A model generated the notes under the pieces. That model was not told where the DNA came from. It saw only the letters and a program-made list of their open reading frames with translations, and searched no databases. This document shows, in pieces, positions 1 to 5,101 of a stretch of DNA of 5,101 bases. Origin of the DNA: an uncultured Clostridia bacterium (GTDB lineage: Bacteria > Bacillota > Clostridia > Oscillospirales > Oscillospiraceae); assembly GCA_945613045.1 (NCBI GenBank), contig CALZAG010000112.1:1-5101 (forward strand), in the 5' to 3' direction. The translations under genes were made by a program, and so were the position numbers. The first letter of the stretch is position 1. Each line of letters starts with the position of its first letter.

Positions 1-57
1 CGAACCGACGACCCCCACAATGCGAATGTGGTGCGCTCCCAGCTGCGCTACAAGCCC
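1..57 (-). tRNA. tRNA-Ala (anticodon CGC), 3' part cut off by window edge
   Basis: Read on the minus strand from base 57, the sequence folds as a tRNA. It has a 7-nt acceptor arm GGGCTTG, then TA at positions 8-9, a GCGC/GCGC D stem with loop AGCTGGGA (A14, G15, G18, G19 present), and anticodon stem CCACA/TGTGG. The loop TTCGCAT has U33 and anticodon CGC (plus-strand 22-24), which reads Ala codon GCG. A 5-nt variable loop ending in C48 and the T-arm start GTCGG-TTCG follow. About 57 of roughly 76 nt are present, so the 3' acceptor strand, CCA end and base 70 (partner of G3, the alanine identity pair) lie outside the window. The amino-acid call rests on the anticodon. Confidence 0.9.
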
Positions 58-76
58 GTTTTTCAACTGCTCTAAC

Positions 77-104
77 ATTATAGCACACTTTTTGAAAATG
101 TAAA
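77..104 (-). promoter_or_regulatory. Sigma-A-type promoter for the tRNA
   Basis: On the minus strand there is a perfect -10 box TATAAT (plus 77-82) and a -35 box TTTACA (plus 99-104, 5 of 6 matching consensus) with a 16-bp spacer. Transcription should start near base 70, about 13 nt before the first tRNA base, which is a normal short 5' leader. The surrounding DNA is strongly AT-rich, unlike the genes on either side. Confidence 0.7.
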
Positions 105-115
105 GAAAATATTTA

Positions 116-144
116 TTGATTATATGCTTTATTTGAGTTATAAT
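116..144 (+). promoter_or_regulatory. Sigma-A-type promoter for the SRP RNA (and probably dnaX)
   Basis: A perfect -10 box TATAAT (139-144) lies 17 bp downstream of TTGATT (116-121, 4 of 6 matching consensus). The predicted start, about 151, is exactly where the 5' strand of the SRP RNA end helix begins, so promoter and RNA structure support each other. The -35 boxes of this promoter and of the divergent tRNA promoter are 11 bp apart. A-rich DNA lies upstream. Confidence 0.75.
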
Positions 145-150
145 AATTCC

Positions 151-448
151 GCGGCTTTTGACAAGGCTGCACTAGTTGGGGAGCCAGCGGTGCCCTGTTA
201 CCTGCAATCCGCTACAGCAGGAATGAATTCCCAACCGAGGATTTGTCATGTGTCGTCTGACCCCGGTAAGCAGCGTTGACGAGTCGGTCTCGCGCAACGG
301 AAACCCGTGAACCATGTCAGGCGGGGAACCGAGCAGCATTAAGCGGTGCTTTTCGTGTGCCGCGAGGGTGCCGATTCCGAGCCGGCTGCCGGCGTAACGG
401 GCATATGGCATTATTCAGAGCTGGGTGTGCAGTCTTGTCAAGAGCCGC
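151..448 (+). ncRNA. ffs: Signal recognition particle RNA, large bacterial type with Alu domain
   Basis: This RNA is the scaffold of the signal recognition particle. It binds Ffh and guides ribosomes making membrane proteins to FtsY. The SRP core hairpin (helix 8) is clear: a GGAA tetraloop at 325-328 on a CGG/CCG stem, below it the symmetric loop with TCAGG on one side and AGCAG on the other. The two ends pair over 22 bp without a mismatch: 151-172 with 427-448, with two G-U pairs. Inside lies an Alu-type domain, closed by 176-182 pairing with 228-234 and containing the AGCGG/CCGCT stem (186-190 with 209-213). The length of about 298 nt and the Alu domain mark the Gram-positive large form, not the short E. 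coli 4.5S form. Its place just upstream of dnaX matches the scr-dnaX order of Bacillus. Mature ends are inferred from the helix and may differ by a few bases. Confidence 0.95.
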
Positions 449-453
449 TTTTT
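443..453 (+). terminator. Possible leaky terminator at the SRP RNA 3' end
   Basis: The 3' strand of the SRP end helix finishes in AGCCGC (443-448) and is followed at once by five T residues (449-453). A GC-rich helix end plus T run resembles an intrinsic terminator. However, the partner strand lies some 290 nt upstream, so it may act mainly as a processing boundary. Some readthrough would be needed if dnaX has no promoter of its own. Confidence 0.4.
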
Positions 454-460
454 ATCCCAA

Positions 461-466
461 AAAGGA
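461..466 (+). promoter_or_regulatory. Ribosome binding site that sets the dnaX start
   Basis: AAAGGA lies 9 nt before the ATG at 476. It supports that start over the in-frame ATG at 425, which falls inside the SRP RNA end helix. It begins only 12 nt after the last helix base of the SRP RNA. Confidence 0.75.
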
Positions 467-475
467 CGATCTGTT

Positions 476-2176
476 ATGTATCAGGCATTGTACCGCAAAT
501 GGAGGCCAAAGACCTTTGACGAGGTCGTCGGCCAGCAGCATATCACCGAGACCCTGAAAAATCAGATAATCACAGGGCGTCTGTCCCACGCGTACCTGTT
601 CATCGGCACCCGCGGAACGGGCAAGACCACCTGCGCGAAAATACTTGCCAAGGCGCTCAACTGTCAGGCTCCCGTTAACGGCAATCCCTGCTGCAAATGC
701 CCCGCCTGCCTCGGCATTGACGATGGCAGCGTGCTTGACGTTGTGGAGATCGACGCTGCGTCGAACAACGGCGTTGACAATGTGCGTCAGCTTCGGGAGG
801 AGGCTGTGTTCTCCCCCGTTTCCGTTAAAAAGCGCGTGTATATCATCGACGAGGTGCACATGCTTTCAACACCGGCCTTCAACGCTCTGCTCAAGATCCT
901 TGAAGAGCCGCCGGAGCACCTTGTTTTCATTCTCGCGACGACGGAGCTCAACAAGGTCCCCGCAACGATACTCTCGCGCTGCCAGCGCCACAGCTTCAAG
1001 CGGCTCGACGCCGGCGTTATCGCCGACCACCTTGAGCACGTTGCAAAATGTGAGGGTCTAAGGCTCGACCGCAAGGCAGCCGAGCTTATTGCCGGACTTG
1101 CCGAGGGCGGGATGCGCGACGCGCTCTCGCTTCTGGACCAGTGCTCGGGCGCGGAGGTCATAGACGCAGAAGCCGTGTACTCGGCTATGGGGCTTACCGG
1201 CAACCGGCGCACGGCACAGCTTCTGGACTGTACCGTCAAACGCAACACCGATGCGGCGCTCGGGCTTTTCACCGAGCTTTGGGGCGACGGAAAGGATCCC
1301 GCCACGCTGCTGGGCGAGCTCAACACCCTGCTGCGCGACTGCCTTATGCTGACGGTCGCGCCCAAGGCCGGCGACGGGCTGCTCTCCGGCCGCTTCAGCA
1401 AGGATATGCTCGAGGTTTTCTGCAAAAAGCTCACGAAGGCGGAGATACTCAGCCGCATAAATACGATCTCGGACTACCTTATTAAAATAAAGGACTCCAA
1501 AAGCCCGAGACTCACGGCGGAGCTGTGCATAATAGCTCTCTGCGACCCCACTCTGATCGAGGGCATGGACGAGCTGCGGGCAAGGATATCCCGCATTGAG
1601 GCCGATCTCAGGCACGCGCCCCGCGCCGTGATCCCCGCCGATGACGGCGACGACGAGGATGAGGAGTATCACTCAACTCTTTCGGAGTTTCCCTTCGATG
1701 AGGAGATGCCCGCAGGGCGTGAATCTTCCGCGGACGAGCCCGAGGACGAGCTTGACGTTTCCGCCTTCGCGGAGTACCAGCCGGAGGACGATCTGCTCGA
1801 CAAGGCTTCGCCCCCGGAGCTCAACCCCGACGCCGCGCCTCAGGCGGCAGACGCGCCCGCCGACAATGCTTCGCTCTGGGCGGCAATCATAGAAAACGCC
1901 GAGGACAGCCTGCCGAGAGGTATCACCCCCATACTGGCAGACCCGTCGCAGACCGTCTGCGAGGTAGGGTACGACACTCTGCATTTGCAGGTATCTCCCG
2001 GATTTTTCTACAATGCTATAAACAGGCAGGACGTTCTTATGCGCCTGCGCGAGGCTGCAAACCTCGTAACCGGCAGGAGCCTCAAGGTTCAGCTCAGCGA
2101 GCTCAGGGACGAACCGGCAGAGCCCAGACGCAGTCTTGACGAGCTCAGGAAATTCAAAGAAACAAGATTTGTTTAA
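476..2176 (+). CDS. dnaX: DNA polymerase III subunit tau/gamma (clamp loader ATPase)
   Basis: DnaX is the motor subunit of the clamp loader, which opens the beta clamp and places it on primed DNA in the replisome. The protein is 566 aa, close to the Bacillus length. The start at 476 gives the typical DnaX N-terminus MYQALYRKWRP. Visible motifs are Walker A GTRGTGKT (44-51), a four-Cys zinc module (C63, C72, C75, C78), Walker B with DEVH (125-128), the arginine-finger motif SRC (167-169) and sensor 2 GGMRDALSLLDQ (211-222). The helical oligomerisation domain runs to about 375. Residues 389-460 form a very acidic, probably disordered linker, and about 466-550 form a C-terminal module that probably serves the tau role. 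No canonical A-AAA-AAG slippery site was found, so a shorter gamma form by -1 frameshifting is not supported. It is the first protein gene of the plus-strand unit, and ybaB starts 24 nt downstream. Confidence 0.97.
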   Translation: MYQALYRKWRPKTFDEVVGQQHITETLKNQIITGRLSHAYLFIGTRGTGKTTCAKILAKALNCQAPVNGNPCCKCPACLGIDDGSVLDVVEIDAASNNGVDNVRQLREEAVFSPVSVKKRVYIIDEVHMLSTPAFNALLKILEEPPEHLVFILATTELNKVPATILSRCQRHSFKRLDAGVIADHLEHVAKCEGLRLDRKAAELIAGLAEGGMRDALSLLDQCSGAEVIDAEAVYSAMGLTGNRRTAQLLDCTVKRNTDAALGLFTELWGDGKDPATLLGELNTLLRDCLMLTVAPKAGDGLLSGRFSKDMLEVFCKKLTKAEILSRINTISDYLIKIKDSKSPRLTAELCIIALCDPTLIEGMDELRARISRIEADLRHAPRAVIPADDGDDEDEEYHSTLSEFPFDEEMPAGRESSADEPEDELDVSAFAEYQPEDDLLDKASPPELNPDAAPQAADAPADNASLWAAIIENAEDSLPRGITPILADPSQTVCEVGYDTLHLQVSPGFFYNAINRQDVLMRLREAANLVTGRSLKVQLSELRDEPAEPRRSLDELRKFKETRFV

Positions 2177-2200
2177 TTATTAATACAGGAGGAAATAATA

Positions 2201-2527
2201 ATGGCAAAAGGCGGATTTCGCGGCGGTATGCCCGGCGGGAATATGATGAAGCAGGCACAGAAGATGCAGGAAGAATTCATGAAGATGCAGCAGGAGCTCG
2301 AGAGCAGGGAGTTTGTCTCCACTGTCGGCGGCGGCGCTGTTAAGGCCACCATGCTCGGCACCCGCGCACTCAAAAGCATTGAGATCGATCCATCAGCGGT
2401 CGACCCCGACGATGTTGAAATGCTGCAGGATATGATAGTTGCCGCGGTAAACGAGGCTATCACGCAAAGCGAGAACGCCACCAACCAGGCGATGAGCAAG
2501 CTCAGTCCCATGGGCTTCCCGTTTTAA
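2201..2527 (+). CDS. ybaB: YbaB/EbfC family nucleoid-associated protein
   Basis: This is a 108-aa small DNA-binding protein. Family members form dimers, bind DNA without strong sequence preference and help organise the nucleoid, and the gene usually sits between dnaX and recR. The N-terminus is a short Gly/Met-rich tail (1-13). Next come a long charged amphipathic helix rich in Q, M, K and E (about 14-38), the family's strand region FVSTVGGGAVKATMLGTRALKSIEID (about 38-63, including the conserved GGG), and a C-terminal helix DVEMLQDMIVAAVNEAI (about 70-86). The length is normal for the family. A strong AGGAGG (2187-2192) lies 8 nt before the ATG. The gene follows dnaX by 24 nt, so co-transcription is very likely. 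The exact role in this organism is inferred from the family. Confidence 0.94.
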   Translation: MAKGGFRGGMPGGNMMKQAQKMQEEFMKMQQELESREFVSTVGGGAVKATMLGTRALKSIEIDPSAVDPDDVEMLQDMIVAAVNEAITQSENATNQAMSKLSPMGFPF

Positions 2528-2563
2528 CAGCCGTGCGCTGAATAACCGAACAAGGATGATATT

Positions 2564-3091
2564 ATGAAAAAATCAATCACGCTTATACTCATTCTGGCCT
2601 TTGCCATAGCCGCTTTTTCCGGCTGTGCGTCTACGTCAAAGACGGATGGTCTGAGCCCCGAGGAGCTTGAAAGGCTCTATGCCGAGGCGATCACCGACGC
2701 AAGGGACGATGATCTGAACAGCGCGTTCCCTGTCATGCTCGGCAGTGAGGAGAGCGAGGACGAGGTCGTCGCCGAAATGCTGCTTGAGCTTCTCGGATTT
2801 AAATCCGAGGACGCGGAGGCCTACGCCATGAGCGTATCGCTCATGAATGTCAAAGCCTACGGCATCGTTGTCGTAAAGCCTGCCGAAGGCAAGGCCGATG
2901 CCGTCAAGGACGGTCTGCAGGGCTTCATTGACCAGCAGTGTCAGAGCTTTGCCAACTACCTTGCCGATCAGTATGAGATCGCAAAAAATGCCCGGCTGGA
3001 GACTCTGAACGACGGCACGATCGTCATGGTCATGAGTCCCGATCAGGACGCGGTATACGATTCGATAGCCAAGTCCATCCAGGGCACCTGA
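2564..3091 (+). CDS. DUF4358-like secreted lipoprotein of unknown function
   Basis: This is a 175-aa protein of unknown role, probably anchored to the outer face of the cell membrane. It begins with a lipoprotein signal peptide: KK at 2-3, a hydrophobic stretch ITLILILAFAIAAF (5-18), and a lipobox FSGC with the predicted lipidated Cys21. Phe at -3 is less common than Leu. An acidic linker follows (about 29-65). The C-terminal domain (about 75-172) has the pattern I associate with DUF4358: AYAMSVSLMNVKAYGIVVV, then FIDQQCQSFANYLADQYEIAKNA split over 121-145, then a strand GTIVMVMSPDQD. AAGGA (2552-2556) lies 7 nt before the ATG. It begins 36 nt after ybaB, in the position where recR usually sits, and is the last gene before the terminator hairpin. 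The lipoprotein call is firm. The family name is from memory and less sure. Confidence 0.85.
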   Translation: MKKSITLILILAFAIAAFSGCASTSKTDGLSPEELERLYAEAITDARDDDLNSAFPVMLGSEESEDEVVAEMLLELLGFKSEDAEAYAMSVSLMNVKAYGIVVVKPAEGKADAVKDGLQGFIDQQCQSFANYLADQYEIAKNARLETLNDGTIVMVMSPDQDAVYDSIAKSIQGT

Positions 3092-3102
3092 ATTAACACA
3101 CC

Positions 3103-3141
3103 AAAGCAAATGCGAGAGTTTTCACTCTCGCATTTTGCTTT
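3103..3141. terminator. Hairpin terminator between convergent genes, probably bidirectional
   Basis: The left arm (3103-3119) pairs with the right arm (3124-3141) around a TTTC loop, giving about 17 bp with one bulged base in the right arm. Read on the plus strand, the 3' arm ends in TTTTGCTTTATT, giving a U-rich tail for the dnaX-ybaB-lipoprotein transcript. Read on the minus strand, the arm ends in TTTGCTTT, so it can also stop the kinase transcript. The kinase stop codon (3140-3142) overlaps the base of the stem. Confidence 0.88.
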
Positions 3142-3172
3142 ATTCAATAATGAAATCAAATTCACTCTCGCA
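3121..3172. repeat. 12-bp direct repeat, one copy in the terminator and one in the kinase gene
   Basis: TTCACTCTCGCA occurs at 3121-3132 (loop and right arm of the terminator) and again at 3161-3172 (codons for residues C179-E182 of the kinase), exactly 40 bp apart. The terminator left arm (3111-3119) is complementary to nine bases of both copies, so an alternative pairing is possible. It may be chance or a small local duplication. Confidence 0.6.
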
Positions 3173-3706
3173 CCGGAGCTTTTCAAAATACCGGTGCTCC
3201 ATAGGTATCCAGAGCTTAAAAAAGCTCTCGTGAAGCTGCGCGGGGCGCTTTAGGATGCGCTCGCGCTGCAGGGCTTCATCGACGCCGATAAAAACGGAAA
3301 AATCTATGGCCTCCGCGTTATACGGATGCAGGCTGTAGGTCCCCTCGATGATATTCAGCGCCTTGGGCCTGACCTCGACCGGCGCCGTCAGCTTCACCGT
3401 ATGGCAGTCATACGGCCGGTACGAAAAGCTCTCGTTTTTCAAAAGTGGAATGATTACCTCATCGTGAAAGCGCTCGTAGTCCACGTTGCCGCCGACTTCG
3501 GAAAGACGCTCCGGCGTCCTCTGTCCGGGGCGGAGGAAAAAATCATCCATATGAAACACATTGCAGTCAAAGCTCCGCGAGAGCTTGTCTGCAAGTGTGG
3601 TTTTGCCCGAGGCACAGCAGCCGTCGATACCGACGATAACGCGCTCTTTCTGCGAAAGCAGCTCCGCTATCTTTTCTTCAAGCGCCTTTAACTGCACATC
3701 GTTCAT
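3140..3706 (-). CDS. Uridine-kinase-like P-loop NTPase/kinase
   Basis: This is a 188-aa cytoplasmic protein of the uridine kinase / phosphoribulokinase-like P-loop superfamily. Such enzymes transfer the gamma phosphate of ATP to a small substrate. The substrate here is not known, and uridine is only the family default. Visible motifs are Walker A GCCASGKT (29-36), FHMDDFFLRPGQRTPERL (51-68, the acidic DD of the substrate/metal site), GGNVDYERF (72-80), IIEGTYSLHPY (119-129, core strand with Glu121) and the Arg-rich lid region RERILKR (148-154). The length is a little below that of classic Udk (about 210 aa), and the C-terminus is short. GGAG lies 7 nt before the ATG. It starts 16 nt after the reductase stop, so it is the last gene of that operon. 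Its stop codon sits in the terminator stem. Confidence 0.85.
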   Translation of the reverse strand: MNDVQLKALEEKIAELLSQKERVIVGIDGCCASGKTTLADKLSRSFDCNVFHMDDFFLRPGQRTPERLSEVGGNVDYERFHDEVIIPLLKNESFSYRPYDCHTVKLTAPVEVRPKALNIIEGTYSLHPYNAEAIDFSVFIGVDEALQRERILKRPAQLHESFFKLWIPMEHRYFEKLRCESEFDFIIE

Positions 3707-3722
3707 ACAGCAGCTCCCCGTT

Positions 3723-4457
3723 TCATTTCATAAATCCGCCGTCGGATGTTATGACCTGCCCCGTTATGAACGAGGCCGCGTCGGAGGCGAGAAAGGACAC
3801 GAGCGCCGCAATATCCTCCGGCTTTCCGAGTCTGCCCAGCGGGGTATCCTCAGCCAGTGCGGCAAGGGTATCGCTCCCGAGCACCTTGACCATATCGGTG
3901 TCGATAACGCCGGGCGCCACGCAGTTTACCCTGATGCCGGTCGGCGCAAGCTCCTGCGCAAGAGAACGGGTCAGCCCGATTATCGCGTGCTTTGTGGCGG
4001 AATACGCCACCTCGCAGGAGGCCCCGTGCAGGCCCCAGATGGAGGAGGTGTTTATTATGCAGCCGGAGTGCTCATGCAGCATATTCGGCAGCACCGCCTG
4101 TATGGCGTTGAAGGTGCCGTTGAGGTTTACGTCGAAGATGCGCTTCCAATACTCATGGCTCATGTCCTGAAACAGGCACTGCTTTGCGATGCCCGCGTTG
4201 TTGACCAGCAGCGTTACCGGCCCGAAGCGTTCCTCCACGGCTTTCACCATTGCGTTCACTGCCCCGGAGTCCGCCACATCGGCCTGAAAGCACATGGCTT
4301 CACGCCCCTCGGCCTCAAGCTTTTTCACAAGCTCCTCGGCCTTATCGCGTCTTTCGATATAGTTTACGCACACGGCATATCCGTCGCTTGCAAGCTGTGC
4401 CGCTACGGCTCTGCCTATGCCCCGGGAGGACCCCGTTATAAGCGCTGTCTTCTTCAT
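3723..4457 (-). CDS. Short-chain dehydrogenase/reductase, FabG/YmfI-like
   Basis: This is a 244-aa cytoplasmic NAD(P)H-dependent classical SDR, of normal length for the family. Visible are the cofactor motif TGSSRGIG (8-15), D60 in the ADV motif, NNAG (86-89), catalytic Asn111, Ser139, Tyr152 and Lys156, and the PG motif (182-183) after the active site. General similarity would give 3-oxoacyl-ACP reductase (FabG). However, no fatty-acid genes are nearby, and the loop SSIWGLHGASCEVAYS (138-153) recalls YmfI-type enzymes, annotated as elongation factor P 5-aminopentanone reductases. That is from memory and uncertain. The start at 4457 gives the standard MKKTALITG N-terminus and has GGAG 6 nt upstream. 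A start at 4472 would add five residues and form an ATGA overlap with the exporter stop. It is the middle gene of the minus-strand operon. Confidence 0.92.
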   Translation of the reverse strand: MKKTALITGSSRGIGRAVAAQLASDGYAVCVNYIERRDKAEELVKKLEAEGREAMCFQADVADSGAVNAMVKAVEERFGPVTLLVNNAGIAKQCLFQDMSHEYWKRIFDVNLNGTFNAIQAVLPNMLHEHSGCIINTSSIWGLHGASCEVAYSATKHAIIGLTRSLAQELAPTGIRVNCVAPGVIDTDMVKVLGSDTLAALAEDTPLGRLGKPEDIAALVSFLASDAASFITGQVITSDGGFMK

Positions 4458-4463
4458 GCCTTT

Positions 4464-4467
4464 CTCC
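4464..4467 (-). promoter_or_regulatory. Ribosome binding site favouring the inner reductase start
   Basis: On the minus strand GGAG lies 6 nt before the ATG at 4457. The alternative ATG at 4472 has only a weak GAAAG upstream, though it overlaps the exporter stop codon and could be reached by coupled translation. Confidence 0.55.
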
Positions 4468-4468
4468 G

Positions 4469-5101
4469 TCATTCACTTTCAAACTGGCTGTTGTACAGCT
4501 CTCTGTACAGACCGTCCCTTGCCAGAAGCTCCTTATGCGTTCCGCTTTCCACCACGTCGCCCTTATCCATGACAAGGATGAGGTCCGCGTCGCGGATAGT
4601 GGACAGCCGGTGGGCTATAACGAAGGACGTTCTGCCCTCGGTGAGCTTATCCATGGCGCGCTGGACGAGCGCCTCGGTGCGGGTATCGACGGAGCTCGTA
4701 GCCTCGTCGAGGATTATCATCGGAGCGTTCTCCACCATGGCCCGCGCAATGGTCAGGAGCTGACGCTGTCCCGCTGAAAGGCTGCTGCGGTCGCTGAGCA
4801 CCGTGTCATAGCCGTCCGGCAGGGTCATGATGAAGTGATCCATGCCAACGAGCCTGCACGCGGCCTTTATCTGCTCGTCGGTAACGTCTTTGCTGCCGTA
4901 GGCGATATTCTCGCGGTAGGTACCCTCAAAGAGCCATGTGTCCTGAAGCACCATGCCGAACATGGAGTGTATCTCGCTTCGCTTCATCTCCGAGATCGGC
5001 ACTCCGTCAATTCTTATCTGACCGCTCCACAGCTCGTAAAAGCGCATCAGAAGGTTGACCATCGTAGTCTTGCCGGCTCCCGTGTAGCCCACGATCGCCA
5101 C
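4469..5101 (-). CDS. ABC exporter subunit, ATP-binding domain (5' end outside window)
   Basis: The visible 210 residues are the C-terminal nucleotide-binding domain of a membrane ABC exporter half (multidrug/lipid type). The expected transmembrane domain would lie upstream, beyond 5101, and the first visible codon is an internal GTG (Val), not a start. Counting from it, Walker A is GYTGAGKT (5-12, Tyr where Pro is usual), the Q-loop is at Gln53 in VLQDTWLF, the signature is LSAGQ (108-112), Walker B is MIILDE with catalytic Glu133, the D-loop is SSVD and the H-loop is His164. All are intact, so this site should hydrolyse ATP. Many Clostridia encode such exporters as two adjacent subunits, but whether a partner gene precedes this one cannot be seen. 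The substrate is unknown. The stop overlaps or nearly touches the reductase start, so the two are probably co-transcribed. Confidence 0.95.
   Translation of the reverse strand: MAIVGYTGAGKTTMVNLLMRFYELWSGQIRIDGVPISEMKRSEIHSMFGMVLQDTWLFEGTYRENIAYGSKDVTDEQIKAACRLVGMDHFIMTLPDGYDTVLSDRSSLSAGQRQLLTIARAMVENAPMIILDEATSSVDTRTEALVQRAMDKLTEGRTSFVIAHRLSTIRDADLILVMDKGDVVESGTHKELLARDGLYRELYNSQFESE

Noticed and set aside
1..78. Minus-strand peptide starting MLEQLKNGL at base 78
   Set aside because: It is a reading of the tRNA-Ala leader and body. The cloverleaf and promoter explain the bases.
158..163. Consensus TTGACA that could be a -35 box
   Set aside because: It is part of the SRP RNA end helix pairing with 436-441, and there is no -10 box 16-18 bp downstream.
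172..411. 79-aa minus-strand open frame
   Set aside because: It is the complement of the SRP RNA, whose structure and promoter fully explain the sequence.
425..475. In-frame upstream ATG at 425 extending DnaX by 17 residues
   Set aside because: It lies inside the SRP RNA end helix, has no ribosome binding site, and the ATG at 476 gives the conserved DnaX N-terminus with AAAGGA at a good distance.
1422..1430. CAAAAAG in dnaX as a -1 frameshift site for a gamma form
   Set aside because: Only five A residues are present (C-AAA-AAG), so the heptamer does not fit the slippery pattern. It also lies within the core domain, where early termination would not give a normal gamma subunit.
787..1672. 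Minus-strand open frames of 223 and 204 aa within dnaX
   Set aside because: They are antisense shadows of a fully motif-supported gene and have no domain character of their own.
3561..4763. 400-aa plus-strand open frame
   Set aside because: It runs antisense across three real minus-strand genes that carry all their catalytic motifs. Long antisense frames are common in GC-rich DNA, and the peptide shows no recognisable domain.

Overview
The window looks like chromosomal DNA of a GC-rich Bacillota, most likely a Clostridia of the Oscillospirales/Ruminococcaceae kind. This is an inference from three things. There is a large Gram-positive-type signal recognition particle (SRP) RNA with an Alu domain directly upstream of dnaX. 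DnaX has the size and layout of the Bacillus-type protein. The lipoprotein and the uridine-kinase-like protein resemble families I associate with gut Clostridia. No mobile element, CRISPR array, prophage gene or obvious defence system is visible, so I report no new system.

Layout. Bases 1-57 hold most of a tRNA-Ala (anticodon CGC) on the minus strand, cut by the window edge. An AT-rich spacer (58-150) carries two back-to-back promoters, one for the tRNA (minus) and one for the SRP RNA (plus). The SRP RNA fills about 151-448, closed by a 22-bp end helix and followed by a T run. Next on the plus strand come dnaX (476-2176), the ybaB/ebfC nucleoid protein gene (2201-2527) and a small lipoprotein gene of DUF4358 type (2564-3091). 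A strong hairpin at 3103-3141 ends this unit. Three minus-strand genes converge on that hairpin, listed here in their order of transcription: the C-terminal half of an ABC exporter subunit (4469 to beyond 5101), a short-chain dehydrogenase/reductase (3723-4457) and a uridine-kinase-like P-loop NTPase (3140-3706).

How the genes fit together. The plus-strand unit is a housekeeping block: protein targeting RNA, replication clamp-loader subunit and nucleoid-associated protein. The usual third partner, recR, is absent immediately downstream and the lipoprotein gene stands in its place. The minus-strand genes are packed tightly enough (ATGA junction or 11-nt gap, then 16 nt) to be one operon, but no shared pathway can be read from them. 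The reductase has a catalytic-loop motif that recalls YmfI-type enzymes acting on elongation factor P, rather than a standard fatty-acid FabG.
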